Shown one piece after another: positions 10,934-21,452 of a stretch of DNA of 64,000 nucleotides; within the stretch, counting starts at the first letter, position 1, and each line of letters starts with the position of its first letter. The position numbers and the translations under genes are program-made. The notes below the pieces were generated by a model. That model saw only the letters and a program-made list of their open reading frames with translations. It searched no databases and had not been told where the DNA came from. This DNA is from Papaver somniferum. Taxonomy: Eukaryota > Streptophyta > Magnoliopsida > Ranunculales > Papaveraceae. The DNA lies in contig NC_039359.1 in assembly GCF_003573695.1 (NCBI RefSeq), forward strand, positions 116,381,849 to 116,445,848, given 5' to 3'.

Positions 10934-13384
10934 ATGGGCAAAAAAACTTATGACAGTCCAAAAGATTCTCCACGGATGGAGGTAGGAGAGATAGACACCA
11001 GGGCACCATTTGCCTCTGTCAAAGCTGCTGTTAGCTTGTTTGGTGAAGCAGCCTTCTCAGGCTCGGGGGAGAAGCCTGTCATTAAGAAATCAAAACTTCC
11101 TCCTACAGAGGTATTTGCTAAGTTAATTCATTCTGTTTCAGCACTTCCCTTTTGGTTGTTTCTTTTTCTTGAATGATAGTGTTATTGCTGCCTGTGATGT
11201 GAAGGTCTGTTGGTGGCATCATGGATATTAAACTGCATTTCTTGCTAACGTGCTCATGCTTTCTTGAATGATTGAAAATTAGCAAAACACTCTTTGTTTG
11301 GTTTATACTAAATGAACAAGATGCAGGTGTTTGGTTTCTGTCTCCTCTTCCATATTTTTTACAAGAAAATTTATTTCAGTATGCGTCGAGTTAACCCATA
11401 TCATAATGTAGTCTTCCTAGCTCAAAGGAACCACTTCTGTTGTTACAGCTCCTTTTCATGACTTCAATTTCCTATGGCTTGGATTTACTGTGTCACTGCA
11501 TAAAAGTTATCCTGCCAATTTTGCTTAATTATATCTGTTTTGCAGAGAGTGTTGGTGAAGGAGACACAGCTCCACTTGGCACAAAAGGAATTGAACAAGT
11601 TCAAGGAACAGCTGAAAAATGCTGAAACCACCAAGGCTCAAGCACTTAATGAACTTGAAAAAGCCAAAAGAACAGTTGATGACCTGACACAGAAGCTAAA
11701 GACAATAAATGAGTCTAAAGAGTCAGCAATCAAGGCAACAGAAGCTGCCAGGAATCAGGCCAAGCAACTTGAAGAAGCAACTGCTGGAAATTCTCTACAA
11801 TCCAATGCTGCTTGGGAACATGATCTAGATAGTGCTAGAGAACAGTACACACTTGCCCTTTCTGAAGTTAACATTGCAAAGCAAGAACTCACTAAAATAC
11901 GCCAGGATTATGAGGTGTCAATGGAAGCGAAAGCTGCTGCTTTCAAGCAAGCTGCAGAAGCTGAAAACTCAGCCAAAGCTAACACAGAGAGGGCATCTGA
12001 GATATCTAAGGAGATTTCAGCTGCAGAGGAGTCACTGGTGGATGTTAAACATGCTGCAATGCAGGCCCAGCAAGAAAGAGTTAACATTCTATCTGGAAAA
12101 GAGGCTCAGCGCCAATCTTATGCGTCTGCTCTAAAAGAAGCAGAGAACAAGTTGGAATCATTCAAGAAAGGATTTGATCCCACTCTTCCTGGGAGTCTGG
12201 AGGCTAAGCTGGCTGAAACTGATGCTGAGATTGGTGCTCTGAAAAAAGAAATGGAAAATGCAAAGGCTTCTGATCTGGATTCTGTTAAATTTGTTACTTT
12301 GGAGCTTGATGATGCTAAAGAGTCACTACAAAAAGTAGCCGAGGAAGAGAACTCCCTTCGAAGCCTCGTGGAGTCATGTAAGACTGAGCTAGAGAAAGTG
12401 AAGAAGGAGCATTCTGAACTGAAAGAGAAAGAAGCTGTGACTGAATCTATTGCTGGGAGTCTGCACGTGCAGCTGCGTATAAGTAAAGCTGAACTTGAGG
12501 CAGCTCTTGCAGAAGAAACCAAAGCAAAAGATGCTTCTGATGAACTGGTCACAACCATCCAACAGCTGTCATTGGAGTCTGAAAACGCTAGAACAGAAGC
12601 AGAACAGATGAAAAAGAATGTGGAAGACTTGAAAAAAGAAGCCGAAGAAACCAGACATGCTTTAGAAGAAGCAAAGAAAAAACTAGAGACAGCTTTGAAT
12701 GAGGCTGAGGAAGCCAAAGCGGCCGAGACCAAAGCTCTAGGTCAGATTAAGGTTTTATCAGAAAGAACTAATGCTGCCCGGGCCTCAACTTCAGAGTCTG
12801 GTGCAAAGATCACTCTCTCGACCGAGGAATTTGAATCCTTAAATAGGAAAGTTGAGGAATCTGATGTGTTAGCTGAAATGAAAATAGCTGCAGCAATCGC
12901 ACAGGTGGAAGCCATAAAAGAGAGTGAGAAGGAAGCACAAAGGAAGTTGGAGACGAATTGGAAGGAGATTGAGGAGATAAAAGTTGCAACAGAAGAAGCT
13001 ACAAAAAGAGCAGAGATGGCTGAGATGGCAAAGAAAGCAATAGAGGGAGAGCTTCGCAGATGGAGGGAAAGAGAGCAAAAGAGAGCTGCTGAAGCTGCAA
13101 GCCGAATTCTAGCAGAAACAGAAGCTGCCTCATCTCCTGATTCATCCCCAGCTCCTCCATTTCAGCCCAAGCTCATGAAGAAGCAGCCATCAGAGAAGAA
13201 ATCATCCCCAGTTAATGAGAAGTTTCAGAAGGCATTTTCAGAGAAGATTAGTAAGTCACGAAAGTTTGATAAAAACAATGGATCCAAAAAGCTCTTGCCT
13301 TCTTTGAGTGGTATCTTTCATAAAAAGAAGAACCAAGTTGAGGGTGGGTCACCGTCTTATCTTCCAGGCAAAAATCCGGTATGA
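10934..13384 (+). CDS. WEB-family coiled-coil protein, At5g55860-like
   Basis: There are two coding exons, 10934-11110 (59 codons, ending PPTE) and 11546-13384. They join in phase 0 through GT (11111) and AG (11545) to give 671 residues. The N-terminus MGKKTYDSPKDSPRMEVGEI leads into APFASVKAAVSLFGEAAFSG, the signature opening of WEB/WEMBL (DUF827) proteins. Residues about 60-560 are almost continuous coiled coil (ETQLHLAQKELNKFKEQLKN, then long Glu/Lys/Ala heptads). The C-terminus ends LSGIFHKKKNQVEGGSPSYL, the family's conserved tail. Length is close to my recollection of the Arabidopsis protein (about 650 aa). WEB proteins WEB1 and PMI2 act in the cytosol in light-driven chloroplast movement through actin; the role of this subgroup is less clear. 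The leader intron may boost expression. The start is the first ATG after that intron and opens the conserved N-terminus. Confidence 0.93.
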
Positions 13385-14036
13385 CTTTCAATTCATTGCA
13401 AAATATCATGATACGAGACTGTTGCACATATTGGATATGAGTGAGTGGATGTTTGTTGGGGAAGAAGAAGAACAAGTTAATGTAGTGGTTTGGTTGTGTA
13501 TATTGTGAGAGCAGTATAATGAATTATCTTGTCTTGTTTTCTCCTCTCTTCTCTTTATAAATAATCTTGAGAATGAATATCTACCTAGAAAAACAAGCAG
13601 GTAGAAATCCATATACCTTATCCCACTGAAGATTCGGCTTCTTCCCTGAGTAACTATTATAGTAGTTGCACCAAGGGTATTATTCCTTTACCAAGGGAGT
13701 TACTCCTTTACATGTACGTTTTCTTACTTGCATATTAATAATGGTTGCCCAGTGGAATCCTTTTGTTGCCAATACGGTTGAATTGAATCCTTACCCAAGG
13801 TTTTTCGTATTGGGACCATTTTCAAGCCATTCCCCAGGCATGTTCCACGAAATGCTTCCATTCCAAATCGTTAAGTAACTGGACGTTTTAAAATCTTGTC
13901 TCTAAAACTGGCCGCACTTCTTGTTTTCTTCTAACTCGTTTGATTGTGACTAATTATATTTAAATCCAAATAGTAATTAGTAAGGTATATAAAATTGTTT
14001 TCTTCCAACACAATTGACTCGTTTGATTCTGACTCC
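13385..14036. other. WEB gene 3' UTR and spacer
   Basis: AT-rich 3' UTR with AATAAT/ATAAAT-like signals near 13555-13565, followed by spacer. A short open frame at 13666-13878 has no family features. Nothing else is seen. Confidence 0.5.
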
Positions 14037-14379
14037 GGATCCATGAACACTCTTAGATGAACAAGGTTAGACAAGATTTGTGCCATTTTTTTCTCAAAAC
14101 TCAAACAACAATGAATTTAAATGTAATATTTTAATGATATGTTCCTCTTATAAGGCTCTACATTCCTACAAAAAAAAAATGAACGCAATTCGAGATAGCA
14201 AACCTCACAATCTATCAATCTCGAATTGTGTTCATTTTTTTTTTTTGTAGGAATGTAGAGTCTTATAAGAGGAACGTATCATCAAAATATTACACTTAAA
14301 TTCATTGTCGTTTGGGTTTTGCGGAGCAAATGACGCAAATCTTGTCTGACCTTGTCCGTCTAAGAGTGTCCATGTATCC
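14037..14379. mobile_element. Fold-back element with about 160-bp terminal inverted repeats
   Basis: The left arm (14037-14200) and right arm (14216-14379) are near-perfect inverted complements. Both outer ends read GGAT-C/A-CATG-A/G-ACACTCTTA, and both inner arms carry an A/T tract and AATTCGAGA. The loop is only about 15 bp. No coding capacity. No clear flanking duplication was found, so the superfamily is open. It lies about 440 bp upstream of the next gene's ATG and could form a long dsRNA hairpin if transcribed. Confidence 0.8.
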
Positions 14380-14669
14380 TAATTTAAATCCAATTTCTCA
14401 TATATGACTAAAAAATTAGTAAATAGTGAGGTATAAGAAATTTATGAATCCAATCAAATGGGCGCCCAACAAGTCAGGTACAAAAACCTCCTAGCCAATG
14501 AACCGAGTCAAACCTCGAGTCAGACATCAGGAATGACAGGAAATCAAGAAAACAAACAATTTTCCAAGTCAGATGCCGACTCATCCAAGTCAGATGCTGA
14601 CTCAAACTTTTCAGATCCCGAGTCAGATCCAGGCAAAACATGGGTTGTAAAGTGAACAAAACCATCTTA

Positions 14670-14819
14670 CAGGTGGGTGAATAAAAGGAGACAGTCCAAC
14701 TGTATTCCAACTTTTGAGGAACAAAAGAGGCGGAGACCAGAGTGAGACTCAATTAGATTAAGACCAGCAAACACTTAAAGAAATCCTCTTTCTCTCACTC
14801 TTTTTACTTACTCTAATTA
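14670..14819 (+). promoter_or_regulatory. Core promoter and leader of the Suc/Fer-like gene
   Basis: A TATA-like AATAAAAGG lies near 14681-14689. A pyrimidine-rich leader (CTCTTTCTCTCACTC, about 14785-14800) runs to the ATG at 14820. Position relative to the start codon fits a short unspliced 5' UTR. Confidence 0.4.
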
Positions 14820-17800
14820 ATGGCTAGCAGCAGCAACAGAGACGAACCGCTTTCTTTCATGAACCCTTCTTCTTCTTCATCACCAATTCAAGTTTCAGAT
14901 TATCTTGGGGTTGAAGGTCTAAATTCTCAGATTGGAAGCGCTTCTGGAAGCTTTCAAAACGAAGGATTTCTTACAACAGGAGGAGGAGATGCTGGAAGTG
15001 GAAGTAATAGCGATATTGAGTTTGGTTTCTTGCGCCCTGAATTTGGGCAGACTTCTTTAGTTGGTTCAGTACAGATCTATGACCGTCATGTCTTCTTATG
15101 TTATAAAAATCCTCAAGTATGGCCTCCTCATGTTGAAGCGGCGGAATTTGATCGGTTGCCTAGACTTCTTTGTGCTGCTCTTTTGGCTAGAAAGGCTGAG
15201 ATGAAGAAACAGGTAAGGGTTTTGTTGGGTTTTCATTTTCTGGTTTATTTGGTTAATTTATTGGAATTTGGAAAGGATTTAAATGATTTTGAAGTAGAAT
15301 TTATGAGTTAATTAGGTTAAAGATTGGAAATTCGGTTCAGTGGGTTCGGATAATGTATAGTTGTTAAGTTTATTGGAAGGTGGTGTAATGAGAGTATGAT
15401 TAACCATGCTGGTAGTTTTTCTGTTTTTGGATGAAGGGTTTTAGAGATTGCTATCTAATTTTATTGTAATTTCTTGTGTAAGTGAATATATGAAGATAGG
15501 AAAGAAATGTATACTTGGGATGAAATGTGGTTCCGAGCTCTGGGAAAATTTGATTTAGGGTTTTGGAGTATAGATTTATTTGTAGGTTACTGCAATTTGA
15601 ATTAGGGTTTGGAGGAATTTGAGTTCTAGAGAAAATTGGTGGTTATTGCAATTTGGGTTCTAGGGAAGAAACTCGGGTGTTGATTACCTTCTTAGTCATT
15701 ACAACATTGTCATCATTATTCTACTGGTCCAAAGGAAGTAAATGACATTACTGTGAGTATATTTGATAGATCAATGAAGTGTTTTAACATAGAATTTCGA
15801 ACAGTGAGGCGAAGGTAATTTAGGGTCAGATATAAATCATTTTTGGTCTACACCAAATATCTGTCGTTGCTAACCACTACTATAGAAAACTAAAGTTAAC
15901 AGTTAAGTCATCTGTATTTGCATTTCCAAATTTACTATCTAAATAGGAATCACATTTATGAGAAGATATCTTCCTGACAGTTGAGGAGTGTGCTGAAATG
16001 CCTTCTAGTTTTGTACTTCTCACTTGAGTTATGCGGGTGTAGCGAAGGGATATTAAAATAGCTTGTTTGGCTCTTAAACCCGAAATCTTGTTCAAGGCTT
16101 ACCTATCCATTTTGGCGGGAGTGGACAAGACAGATTTAAGTGGTTAGTTGGTGCCAAATAAGTTGTGCAATCAAATGCATAAAGCGGTCAAGATAATGTC
16201 TAAACACATACTATATATAAACCGGATATTGGTTATCCAAGTGGTATTAGCCAGATAGCAGAAATCCGCCAGAGCTGGGGCGGTATTGTCCGCCAGGGTA
16301 AACTTCCGTACTTGGTTCCCTGAATTCAGGGAACCAAGTAGGGAAATTTTGTTTCTTCCTTCGTGTTTTTGACCCGTAGTACTTGCATCTTCACTGAATT
16401 TCGATTGGGTCAGGAGTTTATTCCAACCATATTGCTTGCTCTCAGTTGCTTTTAATGTATACCATTTCCCCCCAGAAATCAGCATTAACTAATAGCTATA
16501 ATTTGTATACTAAACTTGATTTTCCTGGAAAAAGTATTTTTGAACAATATAGTGCTCAAGCAATTAAGCTGATGCAGTAAAAAGCATGTGACTCATTGTT
16601 GTATTTGTGATTTTAGTTTATTGGACAAACTTGTTATGGTGGTGGTTTGATTACTATTATCTTTCTGCTATTAACTTGTTCTTTTGTTTTCTTTGTTAAA
16701 GACTCGGTTAACAATATGTGAGGGACACGATGGTACCGAGACATCAAATGGGGATATTTTGATCTTCCCTGACATGATTAGATACAGGTATTTACAGGCT
16801 TGTTTGGAAGAACTATGGGGATTTTCTGATCTTCTCTTTCTCTTGTACTAATACAGTAATACTGGTCGTTTCAGGCGACTGACACATTTTGATGCGGATA
16901 CATTTGTTGAAGAAGTTCTAGTGAAAGACAACGAATGGCTGCCTGGAACACCCGAGGTACTATCAGGTACATATGTCTTTGTGTGTTCTCATGGAAGTCG
17001 GGATCTTCGATGTGGTGTCTGTGGACCTGCATTGATTGCACGATTTAAAGAAGAGATTGACTTACGGGGTGTCCAAGGTGTGTCTGTTAGCCCCTGTTCA
17101 CACATTGGGGGACACAAATATGCTGGAAATGTGATTATATTCAGTCGAAATAGCGATGGAATGGTTAGCGGTCAGTGGTATGTGTGACGTCTCTTCTGAT
17201 TATGTTGCATTCACTTGTTTCTCAACTGTGTAAATACTTTAGGTCTTAACTGTTTCATGATATCTTAAAAAGATCGTTTAGTTAGGCTGTTGCCAAAAAT
17301 CTGCTATCTGATACAATACAAGAAAACATCGATATGATTGGTGATACTTTTACTTGTTATATCCTGCTCGCCAGACCATAATCTCATTTTCTGGTGACGA
17401 ACTAGCAGTTCAGAATTTTGATTTGATGGAGTGTCAGTATTTTAAATCTTGCTTTTTCATTTACGTCAAATTTGACCAGATTCATCCTGTTTCACATGGA
17501 CTAACAGACTAACGCTGCTATTGTATTAACTTCATATTAGCTGTCCTGGTTCAGCACTCCCATCTATTAATCTTTTTTTTTTTTTTTAAATCAATTGTAG
17601 GTATGGGTATGTTGCCCCAGATGATGTACCTCTTTTGCTTGAGCAGCATATTGGGAATGGAGAAATTATAGACAGACTTTGGAGGTAGTTTTTTGTTTAC
17701 TATTCCCTTTGTCGTTTAGCTTCTGTGATTTTTGTTTATGCTTCTCCGGTACATTTGCTTATGGAGAAATCATAGGCAGACTTAGGAGGTAGTTTTTGGT

Positions 17801-18784
17801 AACTGTTGGTAACTTAAAAGTAGTACATAAGTTTTTTGTACACGATACAATATGTTTGTATGTACTCTCTCCGTTCTTTTTTAATAGGCCAGTTTCTATA
17901 AATAAAAGTTTCAAAAAAATAGGCCAGTTTCCTAATTGGGAAAGTCAAATGTTATTTTAATTTTTTGGGACCACTTTTCTCTTAACTTCTTTTGATGACA
18001 AGTGTCATGTGGACCACTTCACTTTACTTCTTTTGCTAACAAGTGTCATGGGGACCATTTCACTTCACTTCTTTTATTGACAAGTGTCATGAGGACCACT
18101 TTCAATGATTAGTTCTCTTAATTTCCTTAAATTTCGCTAAAAACAAAACTGGCCTATTAAAAAAGAACGGAGGGAGTAGGTAATAACTGAATTAGTTTGG
18201 TATTACGGAAGATATAACTTCTTAGTACTGACTTATCTTTGCACACTTCCTTTTGTGTTTGTGAATGTGTAAAAAGATATCATATTTCTTAGTCGTTAGA
18301 TGTTTTGTTTTGCGTTTGAGATAGTTATCCTTGATGTAGGGGTCAGATGGGTTTATCCATAAACGACCAAAAGCGCGATCAAGAGCTAAGGCTGCAACTA
18401 AACAATAAAGCCAACTACGAAAATATAATAAGAGAACCGGTTGATGATTATGAGGTTGAACCAAATGGCACTTCCTATGAGACTGCAGGTTGTTGTCAAG
18501 GCAATGAAAGCTCTTCGTGTTGTCAAGTACCAGAAAGGATAGAACGAAACAATCACGTCGTGAACGAGGAGGTGAAATTTCCTAAAGAAAAGAAGATAAA
18601 GAAGGGCACTGACAAGAAACTGCTTCGAACTAGTAGTGGCAAGGGTACTAGCACAAGAAAAGTTTGTGCAATGCCAACATGGTTTGAAAGTTGGGAACGG
18701 GAAGATACCTATGCTGCTCTTGCTGTTGTCGGGGCTTTTGTTTCAGTTGCCATTGCATATAGTTCTTATAAGCAACTGAGATGA
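14820..18784 (+). CDS. Sucrase/ferredoxin-like protein with C-terminal membrane anchor
   Basis: Five exons with GT/AG junctions: 14820-15212, 16702-16787, 16875-17177, 17601-17684, 18340-18784. They total 1311 nt and 436 residues, in frame throughout. A Ser/Gly-rich N-terminus (about 80 aa) precedes a Suc_Fer-like (thioredoxin-like ferredoxin) domain. That domain has CSHGSRDLRCGVCGPALI near residue 190, with three cysteines, and the conserved CSHIGGHKYAGN near residue 228. These Cys and His residues are the presumed [2Fe-2S] ligands. After a variable basic and Cys-containing linker comes MPTWFESWEREDTYAAL and one hydrophobic segment (about residues 411-430), ending YSSYKQLR, which looks like a tail anchor. 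The family is usually annotated sucrase/ferredoxin-like; sucrase activity is not established and electron transfer is only inferred. A fold-back element lies upstream and a Stowaway MITE lies in the last intron. Confidence 0.92.
17865..18176. mobile_element. Stowaway-type MITE in the last Suc/Fer intron
   Basis: The termini CTCTCTCCGTTCT and AGAACGGAGGGAG are inverted repeats flanked by TA on both sides (17863-17864 and 18177-18178), the Tc1/mariner Stowaway signature. The interior has about 3.3 tandem copies of a roughly 42-bp unit starting GGACCA and ending AAGTGTCATG (about 17970-18105). It lies wholly within the intron 17685-18339. Confidence 0.85.
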
Positions 18785-19108
18785 CTTGAGCTTCAGTAGT
18801 CTAGGTCCTAGCATCAGAAAAAAAGAAAAGGTCCTAGCATGAACCAGGCCCAGCTCTGAAGCCCGCAGCCCAGGGTGCAAAACAAAATTATTATCTTGAA
18901 GGCCAAAAAAAAATTTGTTATTTGTAAACTTCTTAGTTCTTACGTAGTGATTTGTTTGTCTTTTCAATTCAATTAATTTAGGTTGTTAATTATAATTAGT
19001 AGAACCTTAAGAATTGAGCTCCGTCTTCCTGTAAAGTAAACTAGTAAAAATAAAGGAAAAATTAACGGCAATCCTTTAGGTACACCCCTAGAAAATACCA
19101 ACAGTACC
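18785..19108. other. Suc/Fer 3' UTR and spacer
   Basis: 3' UTR with AT-rich stretches and no gene. The last 8 bases (19101-19108, ACAGTACC) are the left target duplication of the adjacent hAT element. Confidence 0.5.
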
Positions 19109-19852
19109 TAGGGGTGTAAATTTTGCCCGGCAACCCGATGCCCAGTACCGTCCGTCCTGTCCTATGATAGCCCATGGATGACCGTGGCCCTTTACGGGCT
19201 GGCCCGACCTAGCCCATTTAAATAAGAGGGCGGGCACAGGCCACAATTCAAATTTTCTTGCCCGGTCCAATACCTTCCCTATTATCCCGTCAATGCTACC
19301 CGCCAGTGTTATCCATTTACCTAGCCTAAGTGATTGTTCCAATTTTGTTTTATCTTAGAATATACTTGGTACATATACTTAATACAGTCAACCCTCATAG
19401 TTTTCATATGTATTTCTTAACTTTTATTCCATACGAGTCTAATTTTGTTAACCATATAGAGAAAATATTGAGCAAAATCTAAGGCACTTTCCTTTTCTGA
19501 TGATTCAATTCAGGAAAAATTATAGGAAGTTTGGTTTATCTTATTCCCATCTCAATTCTCGTATTTAATTATTAATTTTAAGTAAAACTTGTGTATTATT
19601 ACTACTTTCTTTTTATTTTTAACAATATATATGTATAATATATATTTGTTTGTAATATTCAAGGCCCTCCCGACCCTACCCGTCCGAGCCCAAATTACAA
19701 AACAGGCTTGGGTAGGCCATGGGTACTTACTGTAGATAAATAACCCTGCCCGCCCGGCCCTTTTAATTTCATGAATAAGAAATGTTCCGGCGCCCTATAC
19801 CGTCCCATTTAATAAATAGACCGGGCCCGGCCCAGCCCAATTTACACCCCTA
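19109..19852. mobile_element. Non-autonomous hAT element with perfect 8-bp target duplication
   Basis: The ends TAGGGGTGTAAATT and AATTTACACCCCTA are perfect inverted repeats. They are flanked by ACAGTACC on both sides (19101-19108 and 19853-19860). The 8-bp duplication and TAGGGGTGT terminus are diagnostic of hAT. Both subterminal zones (about 19120-19340 and 19660-19840) are rich in GCCCGGCCC-type motifs that transposase could bind. No transposase is present at 744 bp. Confidence 0.9.
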
Positions 19853-19860
19853 ACAGTACC

Positions 19861-20544
19861 CATTAGAATTCTCAAATTATTTGTTATGTTACATAGCACA
19901 ATTTTGTCTTTCTGTTCTGTCCAATTACTCATATCATTTTCATTTCCTTTGAATGAAGCTAGATACCGCAGTGCGAAAGACAACAGTATGATCCCATAAA
20001 TAAAATAGTTCAAAAATCCATCCACTAATCATTTCGCTTTCGCATCATTAAAGTCCATTTTTTTGAAGCATATTAAAGTCCATGTTAATGTCCGTCTTAT
20101 GGTATTAAGTTCTAGTGACATAGAAATTCCTAATCAAGAAAAAACAGTGACATTTTCACCGCATTTAACCATTACAATTTCACTAAAAAGATTATACAAC
20201 TACATAATTAATACTATAACAATGGACCATTGGTAGATATTAATTAGATGCAATCACTATTTTTGTCTTCTTATTTCTTCTTCATTTGGAAATTTTTATG
20301 ATGATTGGGATTTGTTTGGTAAAAGTTTTTAACTATGGGTTTCTTTAAGTGAAAGCTCAATAAAGATTCAAACTTGTAAGTCTTTATTTTTAAACTAATT
20401 TATCTCTTCGGAACCGGGCAGAAATTGGGTTCTGACCAGTATCCACCATTTCGAAAGAGAAAAAGTATCAAAATAGATTTATATATTTTTTATAGTACCT
20501 GTAAACAATTATAATATAATAATTCATTTTAATAAATATTCTCA
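19861..20544. other. AT-rich intergenic spacer
   Basis: No gene, RNA or clear repeat is seen. The open frame 20025-19795 on the minus strand overlaps the hAT end and is not credible. Confidence 0.5.
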
Positions 20545-21452
20545 TTTTACAACAGCATTGGTTGGTAACCTAGCAACAAACTGAGCTCCAACTCCTTTTT
20601 GAATAGCAATACTAACTCTATGAAAAATAAAACTACCAAAACCACTACTAGCGTCATTGCTAACCAAACAATTTTTCAGACGCTCGAAAAACACAAAGTA
20701 TCTTCACCGAGTTCTCCTAAGGTAGAGAAAGCTAGCATACCCAGACCATAACCATGTGATACACACTTGTCCAAGTATTTAGTGCGTTTACGCGAAACAA
20801 CACTAGAAATAGCCTTACCTGGAACGAAAGAGCGGGTACCCTCACCAGTGAAAGGTGAGACAACTGTGACATCCATGCAAACATCTTGACCATTTTCCCA
20901 GTTAAGAACAAGTATGTCAGCAGGTCGTAAATCTTTGCCATCATCAGACAGAAACCCAAGAGAAACTTCCTTACGCGCAGGCACACTAGCTTTGTAACAA
21001 GTGTCAGCGGTTACATCCCGGACAAGGTCATGTCGGAATTTACTTCCAACATCCTTAGCACAATGAAGTGTGTGGTCCCAAAAGATATTCATAGGTTTGT
21101 TACAACTTGAGAATAGTCAATTCTCAACAAACATCAGAATACCAAGGCGATAACAAAGAACAACTCTGAACTGTCTTGGCCCAAGGCATTGATTAAGTCC
21201 ACTGATTGGTACAGCCAATAAATAATCTTGTGCATGCTTAACACGGTTGCACTGCCATAAAATCGAATCTCTTGCGGACATAGAAAATTGGTCTGGGATT
21301 TGCTTCTTAACTGCATCAAAATAAGTGACTGCCAAGGAGTGCATAGAAGGGGGGGGGGGGGGGGGGGGGGGCAGTATTATCGACGCAGTAAGAATAAGGT
21401 AGTCCACATACCTGAATGAAGTTCTGAAGAGCCAACCGATACGCAGAGCCAT
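20545..21452 (-). pseudogene. Non-LTR retrotransposon 3' end: zinc knuckle plus R2-like nuclease domain, decayed
   Basis: Reading leftward from 21452, the pieces are SARDSILWQCNRVKHAQDYL, then LNQCLGPRQFRVVLCYRLG. After a frame break near 21110 comes CNKPMNIFWDHTLHC, a CCHC knuckle lacking its first Cys, followed by KFRHDLVRDV. Then come KEVSLGFL and LRPADI with Asp (DVTVVSP) 14 residues after RPAD. This order (CCHC, RH-D helix, E, R/K-P-D-X12-14-D) matches the restriction-like endonuclease tail of R2-type elements. A one-base loss near 20690 shifts the frame, and the shifted frame continues through GFGSFIFHRVSIAIQKGVGA to a stop at 20545. An RT domain is not present. Similar tails are, from memory, annotated in other dicots as uncharacterised RT-like proteins. 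A clade is not assigned. Confidence 0.6.
21349..21371. repeat. G23 homopolymer
   Basis: There are 23 consecutive G on the plus strand. On the minus strand it inserts a polyproline stretch into the decayed retrotransposon ORF. Its length is likely unstable and sensitive to assembly. Confidence 0.9.

Noticed and set aside
12118..12732. 204-codon minus-strand open frame inside the WEB gene
   Set aside because: It is Ser/Phe/Ala-rich and antisense to a repetitive coiled-coil coding exon, the expected shadow of Glu/Lys/Ala codons.
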